The notes below the pieces were generated by a model. That model ran no database searches, was not told the origin of the DNA, and was given only the letters and a program-made list of their open reading frames with translations. From Candidatus Nanopelagicales bacterium (GTDB taxonomy: Bacteria; Actinomycetota; Actinomycetes; S36-B12): 64,000 nucleotides of DNA. Below, piece by piece: positions 42,707 through 51,327 of this stretch. Position 1 is the first letter of the stretch; every line of letters starts with the position of its first letter. The DNA is taken from the NCBI GenBank assembly GCA_018609125.1, contig JABAYF010000010.1:1-64000 (forward strand). Direction: 5' to 3'. The position numbers and the translations under genes were made by a program.

Positions 42707-44569
42707 GTGCGACTGCGTGCACTCACGGCAGCCTGTTTGATGACCGGCGCGGCAGTGATCGCCGGTGTGCTCACCGGTGCCCCCGCTGGAGCCGCCGATA
42801 TAGCTCCAAAGCAACTGGTGACCGGCTGGTTTGGCTACTGGGCCTCCGACGCCCAGGTGCGCGAGATGGCGGAGAAATCTGATGGGGTTGTCGACGAGGT
42901 CAGCATGTTTTGGTGGGCCTTCAACGGGGCGGATGAGCCCCTATGTACCTACGACAAGTCCGATCTAGATGGCGATGGATTGACCGGTGAATGCCAGGCG
43001 GCCTCGTCCACCCCTTGGACGAACACGGGGTTCGCTCGCCAACGAGATATTTTGCAAAATGCTGACATTCGAATCCAGGCATCCATCACCGACCTTTCTT
43101 CATCTCGAGCCGGTCAATTATCTGAATACTTAAGCACCAAAAAGAACCGAACCGCCTATGCCCGCCAGATTGCCAGCTGGGCCACAAACGCCGGGGTCGA
43201 CGGAGTCGACTTGGACATGGAGAACTTTGCCTTTAACGACGACCGCGACACCTGGGCGGTAACCAAGGATCGTTGGGTGAAATTTATCGATGTCCTGGGC
43301 GAAACCCTGCGCCAAAACGGACTTACCCTTTCGGCTACGGTTCCCGGTGGCTGGGCCACCTCGAGTCCTAGTACGGGCTACTGGGTGTACGCCTGGGACG
43401 AGATCATTGACGATATCGATCGCCTCATCATCATGGCCTATGACTACAGCTGGAATATCCCCGGAGCGATCGGTCCCAACGACTGGGCCGAACGGGTGGT
43501 GCAGCGAGCGATTACCGATGTGGGCGAGGCCAATGCGCCCAAGATTTGGATCGGGACTCCCCAGTATGGCCGCAACTGGATCCGAGTGGCTGATGGCAAG
43601 CCGGTGACGGTCGGTAACTGCCCCAATTCGTGGACGCCTGACGCAAGCCAGACCCGCATCACCGTTACCCCCGCGTCGGCACTTGACGTTGCAGCGCGCG
43701 AAGGGGTCGAGCCGACCTGGAACCCGACCCAGGGTGAGTGGAGTTTCCGATATAACCGCAAGACGGCCGGAACCGCTAACGGCAAGGGCCGGGAATGCAC
43801 CGTGCAGCGCGAGGTGTGGTTTGCCGATACTCGATCCGCACTCGCCCGGGCAACACTGGTGCCCAACAATGGCATCGGCGGGATCGCCGTGTGGAACTTC
43901 GGCAATGTTCAATCCGATTTTTATCCCCGGCTGGCCGAGTATGGGCGAAAAATCGCACCCGCCCCGCTCGACCTTTCGGTGTCGGTCAATAAGCGCACCA
44001 CCTATGGCGGTAAGACGAAGATCACCATTAAGGCTGGCTCAGCCAAGGGGGCACCGGCCGGTGCCAAGGTGACTATCCGATGGGCCCCGGGCACGACGAA
44101 AGACCAGACTGCTCAGCAGGCCGGGGCCAGCATCGTGGATACCACCACCCTAGGTGACGCTGGACAGGTCACGCTGCGTATTCCCGTGACGGAGACCGGA
44201 CGCTTCTGGGTAGATGTCGCTGCTACCTCACAGACGGCTTCAAAGCAGTCCGGTGCCAACGTCAACCGGGTCACCTGGCGGATCACCAAGGATGTCAAGA
44301 CGGTCACGACACAGGTCCGCCAACCGGTGCAACTCTCCGCGCAGGTGACACCGGGAAGCAAGGACGTCAACGTTCGGCTCCAGCGTCAAGGCGCGGACAG
44401 GAAGTGGAAGACGGTGAAGACTGTGGCCACCGACGCCCAGGGAGTCGTGCAAACCCGGATAAGTGCGACGAAACCCAAAGAGCTTCGCGTGCGCTTCGTT
44501 GCCGTGAGCAGTCAGGGATTCGCCAGTGGTCGCACCGCTGCCATCACGGTCAACGTCGTGAAGGGCTAG
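42707..44569 (+). CDS. Secreted GH18 glycoside hydrolase with C-terminal beta-sandwich domains
   Basis: 620 aa. Signal peptide (residues 1-29, cleavage near AGA-A), then a chitinase-type barrel (about 35-415). The GH18 catalytic motif DxxDxDxE is intact as DGVDLDME with Glu172 as acid, and TGWFGYWAS, LIIMAYDYSW and GGIAVWNFG match other barrel strands. Between strands 1 and 2 is a loop DKSDLDGDGLTGEC resembling a calcium-binding sequence. From about residue 425 two beta-rich domains follow, the last with VRLQRQGADRKWKTVKTV, a repeat type also seen at the end of the amidase/SpoIID protein. Substrate could be chitin or wall glycan. GTG 42707 follows AAGGGG. Confidence 0.92.
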   Translation: MRLRALTAACLMTGAAVIAGVLTGAPAGAADIAPKQLVTGWFGYWASDAQVREMAEKSDGVVDEVSMFWWAFNGADEPLCTYDKSDLDGDGLTGECQAASSTPWTNTGFARQRDILQNADIRIQASITDLSSSRAGQLSEYLSTKKNRTAYARQIASWATNAGVDGVDLDMENFAFNDDRDTWAVTKDRWVKFIDVLGETLRQNGLTLSATVPGGWATSSPSTGYWVYAWDEIIDDIDRLIIMAYDYSWNIPGAIGPNDWAERVVQRAITDVGEANAPKIWIGTPQYGRNWIRVADGKPVTVGNCPNSWTPDASQTRITVTPASALDVAAREGVEPTWNPTQGEWSFRYNRKTAGTANGKGRECTVQREVWFADTRSALARATLVPNNGIGGIAVWNFGNVQSDFYPRLAEYGRKIAPAPLDLSVSVNKRTTYGGKTKITIKAGSAKGAPAGAKVTIRWAPGTTKDQTAQQAGASIVDTTTLGDAGQVTLRIPVTETGRFWVDVAATSQTASKQSGANVNRVTWRITKDVKTVTTQVRQPVQLSAQVTPGSKDVNVRLQRQGADRKWKTVKTVATDAQGVVQTRISATKPKELRVRFVAVSSQGFASGRTAAITVNVVKG

Positions 44570-44578
44570 TTGACGCCA

Positions 44579-44591
44579 TAGGCTGGGATCA
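44579..44591 (+). promoter_or_regulatory. -10 hexamer TAGGCT for leaderless clpS
   Basis: TAGGCT (44579-44584), 7 nt, ATG 44592. No ribosome binding site is seen. Confidence 0.5.
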
Positions 44592-44900
44592 ATGCCTGCT
44601 GTTGTAACCGCCCCGACCGAACTTGACCTGCCGGCCGTCGATGGCCTTGTGTGGGTGGATCATCCATGGATCACCATCGTGTGGAATGACCCGATCAACC
44701 TGATGAGCTATGTCACCCATGTCCTGATGTCGTATTTTTCCTATTCCCGGCCTGCTGCGGAGCGACTAATGCTGCAGGTGCACCAGGAAGGTCGAGCGGT
44801 GGTGTCTACCGGAACGCGGGAGGAAATGGAGCGCGATGTTGCCGCAATGCATTCCTACGGTCTGTGGGCAACCCTGGCTAAAGATGGCTCCGAAGGGTGA
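44592..44900 (+). CDS. clpS: ATP-dependent Clp protease adaptor ClpS
   Basis: 102 aa, normal ClpS size. It hands N-degron substrates to ClpAP/ClpC. The core [24 protein letters not shown] contains the NDP...M/V..V hydrophobic pocket. [28 protein letters not shown] carries the HxxGxAVV motif, and the [12 protein letters not shown] strand ends the domain. The N-terminal 20 residues form the flexible arm. DUF2017 follows 10 bp downstream, the usual actinobacterial order. Confidence 0.94.
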   Translation: MPAVVTAPTELDLPAVDGLVWVDHPWITIVWNDPINLMSYVTHVLMSYFSYSRPAAERLMLQVHQEGRAVVSTGTREEMERDVAAMHSYGLWATLAKDGSEG

Positions 44901-44910
44901 GGACTCCTCC

Positions 44911-45498
44911 GTGAGTGACTTCGACAGCGATGCCCCGCTTGAATATGACCCCGCACATGGGTTTATCCGCACGGCCACCGGCCGCATCGTGTTGCGGGTG
45001 GATGAATTGGAGCGAGGCCTGCTGTCGAGCCTTTTCACCCAGATTATTGACCTGCTTGACCCTGTGCCAGCAGACCAACTGGATCCGCTGGCACAGATGG
45101 TGGGAATTGCCGAAAGCGCACAGCGCCCTGACGATGCTGCCCTGGCCCGATTGTTACCCGATGCCTATCCCGACGATGACGCAGCATCGGTGGATTTTCG
45201 CCGCTATACCGAGCGCGATCTTCGGGACGGAAAAGTCGCCCGTGCCCGCATTGCCCTGGACATGTTGGCCGCGACGGGACCAAAGATAACGCTGACTGAA
45301 GATCAAGCCGAAGCATGGATGCTGGCGATCAATGATGTTCGTCTTGCCCTAGGTACTCGTCTGGGAATCGAGGAAGAAAACCATGAGGCCCTTGTGCGCC
45401 GGGCTGAGACCGACCCGAGTGCATCAGCGATTCATGTGTACGACTGGCTCACCTACCTGGCAGAAACACTGGTGCGCTGCCTTCAATCCGAGGATTGA
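44911..45498 (+). CDS. DUF2017 family protein
   Basis: 195 aa from GTG 44911; ATG 44884 inside clpS is the alternative. Actinobacterial family of unknown function that almost always follows clpS. Seen here: RIVLRVDELERGLLSSLFTQIIDLLD, DAYPDDDAASVDFRRYTERDLRDGKVARARI, and the C-terminal AWMLAINDVRLALGTRLGIEEE...YDWLTYLAETLVRCL, all helical and acidic. No catalytic motif. Being coupled to clpS, a role in regulated proteolysis is possible but unproven. Confidence 0.88.
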   Translation: MSDFDSDAPLEYDPAHGFIRTATGRIVLRVDELERGLLSSLFTQIIDLLDPVPADQLDPLAQMVGIAESAQRPDDAALARLLPDAYPDDDAASVDFRRYTERDLRDGKVARARIALDMLAATGPKITLTEDQAEAWMLAINDVRLALGTRLGIEEENHEALVRRAETDPSASAIHVYDWLTYLAETLVRCLQSED

Positions 45499-45503
45499 CG
45501 ACA

Positions 45504-45525
45504 GCGCACCAATGTGGTTGTGCGT
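45504..45525. terminator. Hairpin between convergent DUF2017 and rhodopsin genes
   Basis: GCGCAC (45504-45509) pairs with GTGCGT (45520-45525) around a 10-nt loop in the 38-bp convergent gap. There is no T run, so it is a weak bidirectional terminator candidate. Confidence 0.35.
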
Positions 45526-45536
45526 GAAGTAATTGC

Positions 45537-46373
45537 TTACGCCGAGGCGTCAGCCTTCTTCACTGGGATGTCCTTTGTTTCCTGTGCCTCGAAGGCCGGA
45601 TCGTCGTCGAAGCTCTTGATCCGAGCGATCTTGTAAATCAACAGACCGAACAGACACTTGGCAAGGACGTCGGCTACGGAGTAACCGATCTGGCGGTACA
45701 CGAAGGAATCGGCACCATCGAGCCCGAACATGGGGAACATGTAGGAGATCGGGTAAACGCCCCACGTGGCCAGCAGCAGCCAGCGCAGACCCGCCAGCTC
45801 TTTGCCCACCTGGTTGGGCTGGCTCTTTGCCGCCCGGCTGAGTTCCACGAACAACACGTAGAGGATGTAGATGAACGGAATTGTAGAAAGCGCGCCCCAT
45901 ACGGCCTTGGGAGCGATCTCGTTGGTGATCTCGCCGGGGAAGCCCAGAATGATCATCAGTGCCGAAGCGGGAATCAACTTCCACAGCAGCGAACTACGTA
46001 CGGCGCGGGGAAGTGCCAGCACAGCAATGGTCTCAAAAAGGAGCAGCGGGACGGTCAGCAACCAGTCCACATAGCGGTAGCCCTCATTGAAGCCTACGCC
46101 CTTCACCAACTGGTAGGAATCCTGCACGCCAGGCGCGCCGGCTTCAATTGCCACGTAGGCATCGGAGAAGGAGTTGAAGATTCGGAAGTAGTGGTAGGCG
46201 GCGATCAAGCACACCATCGCGGACACCACGACGGCGACGCGATAGCGAGGAAGAACGCGTGCTTGCACTACGAGAAGAAAGATTGTGGTTGCGCCCATGG
46301 CTGCCAGAGCTAGGGACAAGACGTTATAGACAGCTTGGAACTGCCCATTCGTCAGCATTTCAACATTGGCCAC
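45537..46373 (-). CDS. Actinorhodopsin-type light-driven proton pump
   Basis: 278 aa, seven helices. The proton-pump triad is complete in helix C (YVDWLLTVPLLLFE): acceptor Asp103, Thr107 and donor Glu114. His61 (AAYHYFRIF) can pair with the acceptor. Retinal binds Lys239 in ADVLAKCLFG. The spectral-tuning position (105 in proteorhodopsin) is Leu111, suggesting green absorption. Gly144 in ILGFPGEI matches the glycine that opens a carotenoid-antenna groove in xanthorhodopsin-like pumps. The C-terminal tail is charged. GTG 46373 has GGAGG 8 nt upstream. No blh or crt genes lie in the window, so the retinal source is elsewhere. It stands alone, convergent to DUF2017 and divergent from mec. Confidence 0.96.
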   Translation of the reverse strand: MANVEMLTNGQFQAVYNVLSLALAAMGATTIFLLVVQARVLPRYRVAVVVSAMVCLIAAYHYFRIFNSFSDAYVAIEAGAPGVQDSYQLVKGVGFNEGYRYVDWLLTVPLLLFETIAVLALPRAVRSSLLWKLIPASALMIILGFPGEITNEIAPKAVWGALSTIPFIYILYVLFVELSRAAKSQPNQVGKELAGLRWLLLATWGVYPISYMFPMFGLDGADSFVYRQIGYSVADVLAKCLFGLLIYKIARIKSFDDDPAFEAQETKDIPVKKADASA

Positions 46374-46396
46374 GTGAATTACCTCCGGGTAGGGGG

Positions 46397-46411
46397 CCTG
46401 GACTACCCAGG
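46397..46411. promoter_or_regulatory. Inverted repeat in the rhodopsin 5' region
   Basis: CCTGG (46397-46401) and CCAGG (46407-46411) flank ACTAC, with three further outer G-C pairs (one mismatch on the rhodopsin strand). It lies just upstream of the rhodopsin ribosome binding site, so it could be an mRNA stem or a protein-binding operator. A TTGACG on the minus strand lies 10 nt upstream of the repeat. Confidence 0.35.
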
Positions 46412-46459
46412 TCCCGAATGCGTCAAGTTAGCGGTTAAGGACGTATCGTGAGGGGCACA

Positions 46460-46485
46460 TTGCTCCCTTTTTAGCAATTGCGCAA
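46460..46485. repeat. Hairpin and 8-bp palindrome mid-way between rhodopsin and mec
   Basis: TTGCT (46460-46464) and AGCAA (46473-46477) form an inverted repeat around CCCTTTTT, immediately followed by the perfect palindrome TTGCGCAA (46478-46485). The location in the divergent gap suggests regulator binding, which is unproven. Confidence 0.3.
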
Positions 46486-46555
46486 GTTGACGCACCCATG
46501 AAGCGATATTTTTTTCCCGCTGGGGGTGTGAAATTCCACCGTAAACGCTGGAACC

Positions 46556-46567
46556 TAGGCTGAGGGC
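46556..46567 (+). promoter_or_regulatory. -10 hexamer TAGGCT for leaderless mec
   Basis: TAGGCT (46556-46561), 6 nt, ATG 46568. No ribosome binding site is seen. Confidence 0.5.
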
Positions 46568-46999
46568 ATGTTGCGAATCGGACAGGACCTTCTTGACGCT
46601 GTCGTGGCGCACGCGCGGGCTGATCACCCCGATGAAGCATGCGGGGTCATTGCCGGGGCCGAGGGCTCAGATGAACCGAGTCGATTTGTGCCCATGATCA
46701 ATGCCGCTCGGTCGCCCACATTTTATGAGTTCGATTCCCGTGATCTGCTTGCGCTTTATCGCGACATGGATGCTCGCGGTGAGGAACCGATCGTGATCTA
46801 TCACTCTCATACCGCAACGCAGGCCTATCCGTCCCGGACTGATGTTGCGTACGCATCAGAGCCCCAGGCGCACTATTTGCTGGTGTCTACCCGAGAGTCC
46901 GGCCGCGAACCGGGCCCGGCTGAGATCCGGTCCTATCGGATTGTAGAGGGTGCGGTTGTTGAGGAGGAAGTGCAGATAGTAGCGTCGCCGGGTCGCTGA
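46568..46999 (+). CDS. mec: JAMM/MPN metalloprotease releasing cysteine from CysO (Mec)
   Basis: 143 aa. JAMM motif HSHTATQAYPSRTD (two His plus Asp bind Zn) with the upstream catalytic Glu in HPDEACGVIAG. In Mycobacterium tuberculosis the orthologue Mec cleaves the CysO-Cys adduct to free cysteine, and the present order mec-cysO-cysM is the same. It starts a plus-strand run that continues through rdgB. A 99-bp gap follows before cysO, which has its own weak GGAG site. Confidence 0.93.
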   Translation: MLRIGQDLLDAVVAHARADHPDEACGVIAGAEGSDEPSRFVPMINAARSPTFYEFDSRDLLALYRDMDARGEEPIVIYHSHTATQAYPSRTDVAYASEPQAHYLLVSTRESGREPGPAEIRSYRIVEGAVVEEEVQIVASPGR

Positions 47000-47098
47000 G
47001 CCGATGCGTCTGGCATAGCCTTGGACTCGTCCGGATAGTTGCCCGAGGTGTTCAAGTACATTCACGCCTGCCGTAATGAGTGAAATGGAGATTCGGTT

Positions 47099-47371
47099 AT
47101 GTCCGTCGAGGTACGCATTCCCACTATTTTGCGTCCCTACACGGACGGGGTAAAAATCGTTGAGGCTCAGGGCGATTCCCTCGCCGCGGTCATTACCGAT
47201 CTGGATACTCGCTACACCGGCATCGGCGAGCGGCTCGTCGAAGAAGGTAGTTTGCGCAGATTTATTAATGTGTACCTCAATGACGAAGACGTGCGCTTCC
47301 TCGGTGGAATTGACACCCCGGTTGCTGACGGCGACTCGGTCACTATTTTGCCCGCCGTCGCCGGCGGTTAG
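47099..47371 (+). CDS. cysO: Sulfur-carrier protein CysO (MoaD/ThiS fold)
   Basis: 90 aa ubiquitin-like protein ending in the required Gly-Gly (VTILPAVAGG), which is activated and thiocarboxylated to deliver sulfide to CysM. VEVRIPTILRPYTDG at the N-terminus and GSLRRFINVYLNDEDVRFLGGIDTPVADGDSVTI match the family. It lies between its protease and its synthase, so the cysteine pathway assignment is preferred over molybdopterin synthesis. Confidence 0.93.
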   Translation: MSVEVRIPTILRPYTDGVKIVEAQGDSLAAVITDLDTRYTGIGERLVEEGSLRRFINVYLNDEDVRFLGGIDTPVADGDSVTILPAVAGG

Positions 47372-48334
<963 letters not shown>

Positions 48335-48345
48335 CCTGTGGTTCT

Positions 48346-49194
48346 ATGAGCGTGACGGGCAATGTCCAACAAAATGACTTTCAGGCTATCGATTCAGATC
48401 GGCCCATCGGCATTTTTGATTCCGGCGTCGGCGGCCTGACGGTAGCCCGGGCAGTTCTCGATCAACTCCCGCACGAGCCCATCTACTACGTCGGCGATAC
48501 TGCGCGGGGCCCCTACGGGCCGTTACCGATCGCGGACGTGCGCGCATACGCCCTCAACGTCATGGACCACCTTGTCGAAACTGGCGTAAAGATGCTGGTC
48601 ATCGCTTGCAATTCTGCTAGCGCTGCCGTTTTGCGAGATGCTCGCGAGCGCTACGAAGTTCCTGTGGTGGAGGTGGTTCACCCCGCCGTTCGTCGTGCCG
48701 TGCGAGCCACTCGATCGGGGCGCGTAGGTGTGATTGGCACACGGGCAACGATCGCTAGCCGCGCCTATGACGATGCTTTCGCCGCCGCACCCGATTTGGT
48801 TCTCACTTCGCAGGCATGTCCGCGCTTTGTTGAGTATGTTGAACGAGGGATTACTTCGGGTCCGGGACTCCTTGATGTGGCTGATGAGTACCTCTCCCGG
48901 TTGAAATCTGCACAAATCGACACCCTCGTGCTCGGATGCACGCACTACCCGCTTCTGACCGGGGTGATCTCCTACGTGATGGGCGATGAGGTCACGCTGG
49001 TGTCTAGCGCTGAAGAAACAGCCAAGGATGTCTATCGCACTTTGATAGCGCACAGTCTGACCCGGTCTGATGCGTTGCCAGCGCCTGTTCATCGCTTCGT
49101 TGCCACGGGCGATGCCGATGATTTCGCCAGACTCGGTGGTCGATTCCTCGGCCCGGAGATCACGGTTGTCGAACAGATAGGCTCACCGCTATGA
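48346..49194 (+). CDS. murI: Glutamate racemase
   Basis: 282 aa from ATG 48346. Provides D-glutamate for peptidoglycan. [22 protein letters not shown] and [11 protein letters not shown] open the protein. The two catalytic Cys are in [11 protein letters not shown] and LGCTHYPLL, and the conserved [10 protein letters not shown] segment lies between. TAACCT at 48332-48337 is 8 nt before the ATG, so it may have its own promoter. It overlaps rph by 4 bp. Confidence 0.95.
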   Translation: MSVTGNVQQNDFQAIDSDRPIGIFDSGVGGLTVARAVLDQLPHEPIYYVGDTARGPYGPLPIADVRAYALNVMDHLVETGVKMLVIACNSASAAVLRDARERYEVPVVEVVHPAVRRAVRATRSGRVGVIGTRATIASRAYDDAFAAAPDLVLTSQACPRFVEYVERGITSGPGLLDVADEYLSRLKSAQIDTLVLGCTHYPLLTGVISYVMGDEVTLVSSAEETAKDVYRTLIAHSLTRSDALPAPVHRFVATGDADDFARLGGRFLGPEITVVEQIGSPL

Positions 49195-49922
49195 CACGTA
49201 CCGATGGCCGAACCGCCCATGAACTTCGACCCGTCACCTTTCAACGCGGCTGGCTGGAACAGGCGGAAGGTTCGGCGCTGGTGTCCTTTGGGCGCACGCG
49301 CGTTCTCTGCACAGCATCTTTCACTCCTGGGGTGCCTCGTTGGCTACGCGATTCAGGCACCGGCTGGATAACCGCGGAATATGCCATGTTGCCGCGGGCA
49401 ACCAACACGCGAAATAGTCGTGAATCGGTGAAGGGTAAGCTGGGTGGACGAACCCAGGAGATTTCTCGGCTCATCGGTCGGAGTCTGCGCGCTATTATCG
49501 ATACAAAAGCGCTGGGAGAGAACACCATTGTTCTGGACTGCGACGTGTTGCAAGCCGACGGCGGCACCCGTACGGCAGCCATCACCGGCGCCTATGTCGC
49601 CCTGGCCGACGCCCTCTCCTGGGCTCGGGAGCACGGGCACGTGCGCGGCAATCCGCTGAAGGATTCTGTAGCTGCGGTTAGCGTGGGCATCGTTGAGGGT
49701 GAAACTCGACTCGACTTGCACTACGACGACGACGTGAATGCCGACACCGATATGAACGTTGTGATGACCGGTTCTGGGCAGTATGTGGAAGTTCAAGGCA
49801 CCGCCGAAGGCGACCCCTTCGATCGAGTACTCCTCGACGAGTTGCTGGCCTTGGCGGCCAATGGCTGCGAAGAACTCACATCACTACAGAGGGCAGTGTT
49901 GGCAGAGTCGAGCGCCCGATAG
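49191..49922 (+). CDS. rph: Ribonuclease PH
   Basis: 243 aa phosphorolytic 3'-5' exoribonuclease for tRNA 3' maturation. N-terminal [32 protein letters not shown], then [59 protein letters not shown] and the [19 protein letters not shown] catalytic Asp region are all intact. It overlaps murI (ATGA) and shares one base with the rdgB start. Confidence 0.96.
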   Translation: MTRTDGRTAHELRPVTFQRGWLEQAEGSALVSFGRTRVLCTASFTPGVPRWLRDSGTGWITAEYAMLPRATNTRNSRESVKGKLGGRTQEISRLIGRSLRAIIDTKALGENTIVLDCDVLQADGGTRTAAITGAYVALADALSWAREHGHVRGNPLKDSVAAVSVGIVEGETRLDLHYDDDVNADTDMNVVMTGSGQYVEVQGTAEGDPFDRVLLDELLALAANGCEELTSLQRAVLAESSAR

Positions 49923-50512
49923 TGCGCCAGGTTGTTTTGGCCACGCGCAATCAGCACAAAATTGACGAAGTGACCCGGATCCTGGCCGGAGCGGGCACGG
50001 AAATTGACGTCCTAGCCCTGCCTGCCGACGCACCAGAGGTGGTGGAGTCTGGCGCGACATTTGCGGCCAACGCCATGCTTAAGGCCCGATCTGCGGCCGC
50101 ACACACCGGATTAGTGTCTATCGCCGATGATTCTGGCCTGTGCGTCGATGCTTTGAACGGGATGCCCGGCGTACTCTCTGCTCGTTGGGCCGGCACCCAC
50201 GGCGACGACGCGGCTAATCTTGCGCTCTTGGTCGCCCAACTCGTCGATGTCGTTCCGGTGCGTCGCGGGGCGCAGTTTGTGTGCGCTGCAGCCGTAGTCG
50301 ATCCACGCTCTGGCGATGAGCGTGTGGTCGAGGGAGTGCTGGAGGGCCGCATTGGTACCGAGGCGCGAGGGTTGAACGGATTCGGTTACGACCCCATTTT
50401 TATTCCAGACGGCGCGGAACTGACCACCGCGCAACTGCAGCCGGGCGAGAAGGACGCGATGAGTCACCGAGGATCAGCCTTTCGCGCCGTTGCTGCCCTC
50501 CTGGTGCTCTAA
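49922..50512 (+). CDS. rdgB: dITP/XTP pyrophosphatase (RdgB/HAM1)
   Basis: 196 aa. Removes non-canonical purine triphosphates. VLATRNQHKIDEVTRIL, EVVESGATFAANAMLKARSAA, IADDSGLCVDALNGMPGVLSARWAG and GLNGFGYDPIFIPDG are diagnostic. The GTG start overlaps the rph stop by 1 bp (TAGTG). A 6-bp stem follows the stop at 50515-50536. Confidence 0.95.
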   Translation: MRQVVLATRNQHKIDEVTRILAGAGTEIDVLALPADAPEVVESGATFAANAMLKARSAAAHTGLVSIADDSGLCVDALNGMPGVLSARWAGTHGDDAANLALLVAQLVDVVPVRRGAQFVCAAAVVDPRSGDERVVEGVLEGRIGTEARGLNGFGYDPIFIPDGAELTTAQLQPGEKDAMSHRGSAFRAVAALLVL

Positions 50513-50514
50513 GG

Positions 50515-50536
50515 TCCGGCCATCAATTTCGCCGGA
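50515..50536 (+). terminator. Stem-loop after rdgB
   Basis: TCCGGC (50515-50520) pairs with GCCGGA (50531-50536) around a 10-nt loop, directly after the rdgB stop and just before the promoter of the next unit. There is no T run, so it is a weak intrinsic terminator candidate. Confidence 0.35.
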
Positions 50537-50541
50537 TCGAA

Positions 50542-50569
50542 TTGCGATCGGCTAGTAGTGCGTTATTGT
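50542..50569 (+). promoter_or_regulatory. Promoter for the Gre-like gene leader
   Basis: TTGCGA (50542-50547), a 16-bp spacer, then TATTGT (50564-50569). Transcription would begin near 50575, a few bases before the GGGGAGTA riboswitch-like motif, leaving a leader of about 170 nt. This is very unlike the leaderless genes around it. Confidence 0.5.
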
Positions 50570-50570
50570 A

Positions 50571-50660
50571 TGGAGCAGCAAGGGGAGTATCCCGGTTCAA
50601 CCGGTGGTCGTCAGCACGGCGTAGACAATGCGCCCGGTCACTGGGTCGGCGTCCGCACCG
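50571..50660 (+). ncRNA. yybP-ykoY-like (manganese) riboswitch candidate
   Basis: The leader opens with AAGGGGAGTAT (50580-50590), the hallmark 5' loop of yybP-ykoY RNAs, followed by a CCGG-TTCAA-CCGG hairpin (50592-50604), GGTCGTCA (50606-50613) and the CCCGGTCACTGGG stem-loop (50633-50645) before TCGGCG. These match my memory of actinobacterial Mn2+ riboswitches, which usually precede terC, mntP or P-type ATPase genes. Here the next gene is Gre-like. Downstream expression-platform candidates are a 12-nt direct repeat (50656-50683) and a hairpin at 50700-50724. No covariance search was possible. Confidence 0.5.
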
Positions 50661-50683
50661 ATGGGCACAGACACCGATGGGCA
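50656..50683 (+). repeat. Direct repeat of 12 nt in the leader
   Basis: CACCGATGGGCA occurs at 50656-50667 and again at 50672-50683; with flanking CAGA/GAGA the 16-nt unit is almost perfectly duplicated. It lies at the 3' edge of the riboswitch candidate. Confidence 0.6.
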
Positions 50684-50699
50684 GAGACCTTGTGTCGTA

Positions 50700-50724
50700 C
50701 ACACGCGAGAGATTCTCCTGTGTG
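50700..50724 (+). promoter_or_regulatory. Leader hairpin just upstream of the Gre-like ribosome binding site
   Basis: CACAC (50700-50704) pairs with GTGTG (50720-50724), and inside it GAGA pairs with TCTC. The ribosome binding site AAGGAA (50735-50740) lies 10 nt beyond. It could be part of an expression platform controlling translation. Confidence 0.4.
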
Positions 50725-50746
50725 CTCAGACACGAAGGAAAGCCCC

Positions 50747-51262
50747 ATGTCAACCGCTGAATCTCCTTCCCCCACCGGTTCCATCGAACGCGATGTCGAA
50801 CTGCGGGAGCGACACATCGCCCGTCAAAAGCCCAGCCTCACACCGGAGGGCTTCGATCTGATCAACGAAAGAATCGCTGACATTCATCAGCGGCGGTTGC
50901 CGGCACTGCGTCCCTTGCTCGTAGAGCACGAGCGTGACGAGCGCGATGTGGCCGCCTTTGAATCCCTGCTCGCTGAGGTTGTCGAGTGGGAGGCGCTCCT
51001 CGCCCAGGCTCAGGTGCTTGCACCGTCGGAATTCGTCAATCTCACCGAGGTCGGGCTTGGTTCCCGTGTTCACATCGCCTGCCCCGACGGTGAAACCATG
51101 TGGGTACGTCCGGTACATCCACGTGAAGCGTTCCTCGACGACGAGCGCATCTCGGTTGCTTCGCCGCTGGGTGCGGCACTTATGGGCGCTGCTGTGGGTG
51201 CGCAACTGCAGGTACCGGCTCCGACCGGTTCCTGGTGTGCGACGGTCCGTGCGATTGAGTAG
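50747..51262 (+). CDS. GreA/GreB-like transcription elongation factor
   Basis: 171 aa. N-terminal helical hairpin (about residues 32-90, LTPEGFDLINERIADIHQRRLPALRPLL...) and C-terminal FKBP-like domain (95-171) with VNLTEVGLGSRVHI and the family signature ISVASPLGAALMGAAVGAQLQVPAP. In GreA the coiled-coil tip carries acidic residues in LSENAEY that coordinate catalytic Mg in the polymerase channel. Here the tip reads EHERDERDVAAFES, acidic and arginine-rich but not the canonical motif. It may be a Gre paralogue that does not stimulate cleavage. ATG 50747 with AAGGAA is the chosen start. It has a long structured leader. Confidence 0.85.
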   Translation: MSTAESPSPTGSIERDVELRERHIARQKPSLTPEGFDLINERIADIHQRRLPALRPLLVEHERDERDVAAFESLLAEVVEWEALLAQAQVLAPSEFVNLTEVGLGSRVHIACPDGETMWVRPVHPREAFLDDERISVASPLGAALMGAAVGAQLQVPAPTGSWCATVRAIE

Positions 51263-51285
51263 TGGGCGGTGTCGGAGCAGACTCC

Positions 51286-51297
51286 TAGGATGAGGTC
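51286..51297 (+). promoter_or_regulatory. -10 hexamer TAGGAT upstream of the sbcD leader ORF
   Basis: TAGGAT (51286-51291), 6 nt, then ATG 51298, the same geometry as the other leaderless starts here. It points to the mini-ORF, not to the sbcD start itself. Confidence 0.5.
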
Positions 51298-51327
51298 ATG
51301 CATCTGGGCGGGCGAGGGCGGCCGTGA
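51298..51327 (+). CDS. Nine-codon leader ORF coupled to sbcD
   Basis: ATG at 51298 begins MHLGGRGRP and stops at TGA 51325-51327, overlapping the sbcD GTG (51324-51326) as GTGA. A -10 box lies 6 nt upstream, so the leader ORF would be translated from a leaderless mRNA and could carry ribosomes to sbcD by termination-reinitiation. The GAGGG run inside it could also act as a ribosome binding site for sbcD. The coding potential of a 9-residue peptide cannot be judged. Confidence 0.4.
   Translation: MHLGGRGRP

Noticed and set aside
43130..43912. 260-codon minus-strand open frame opposite the GH18 gene
   Set aside because: No domain or start signal, fully antisense to a protein with an intact GH18 motif.
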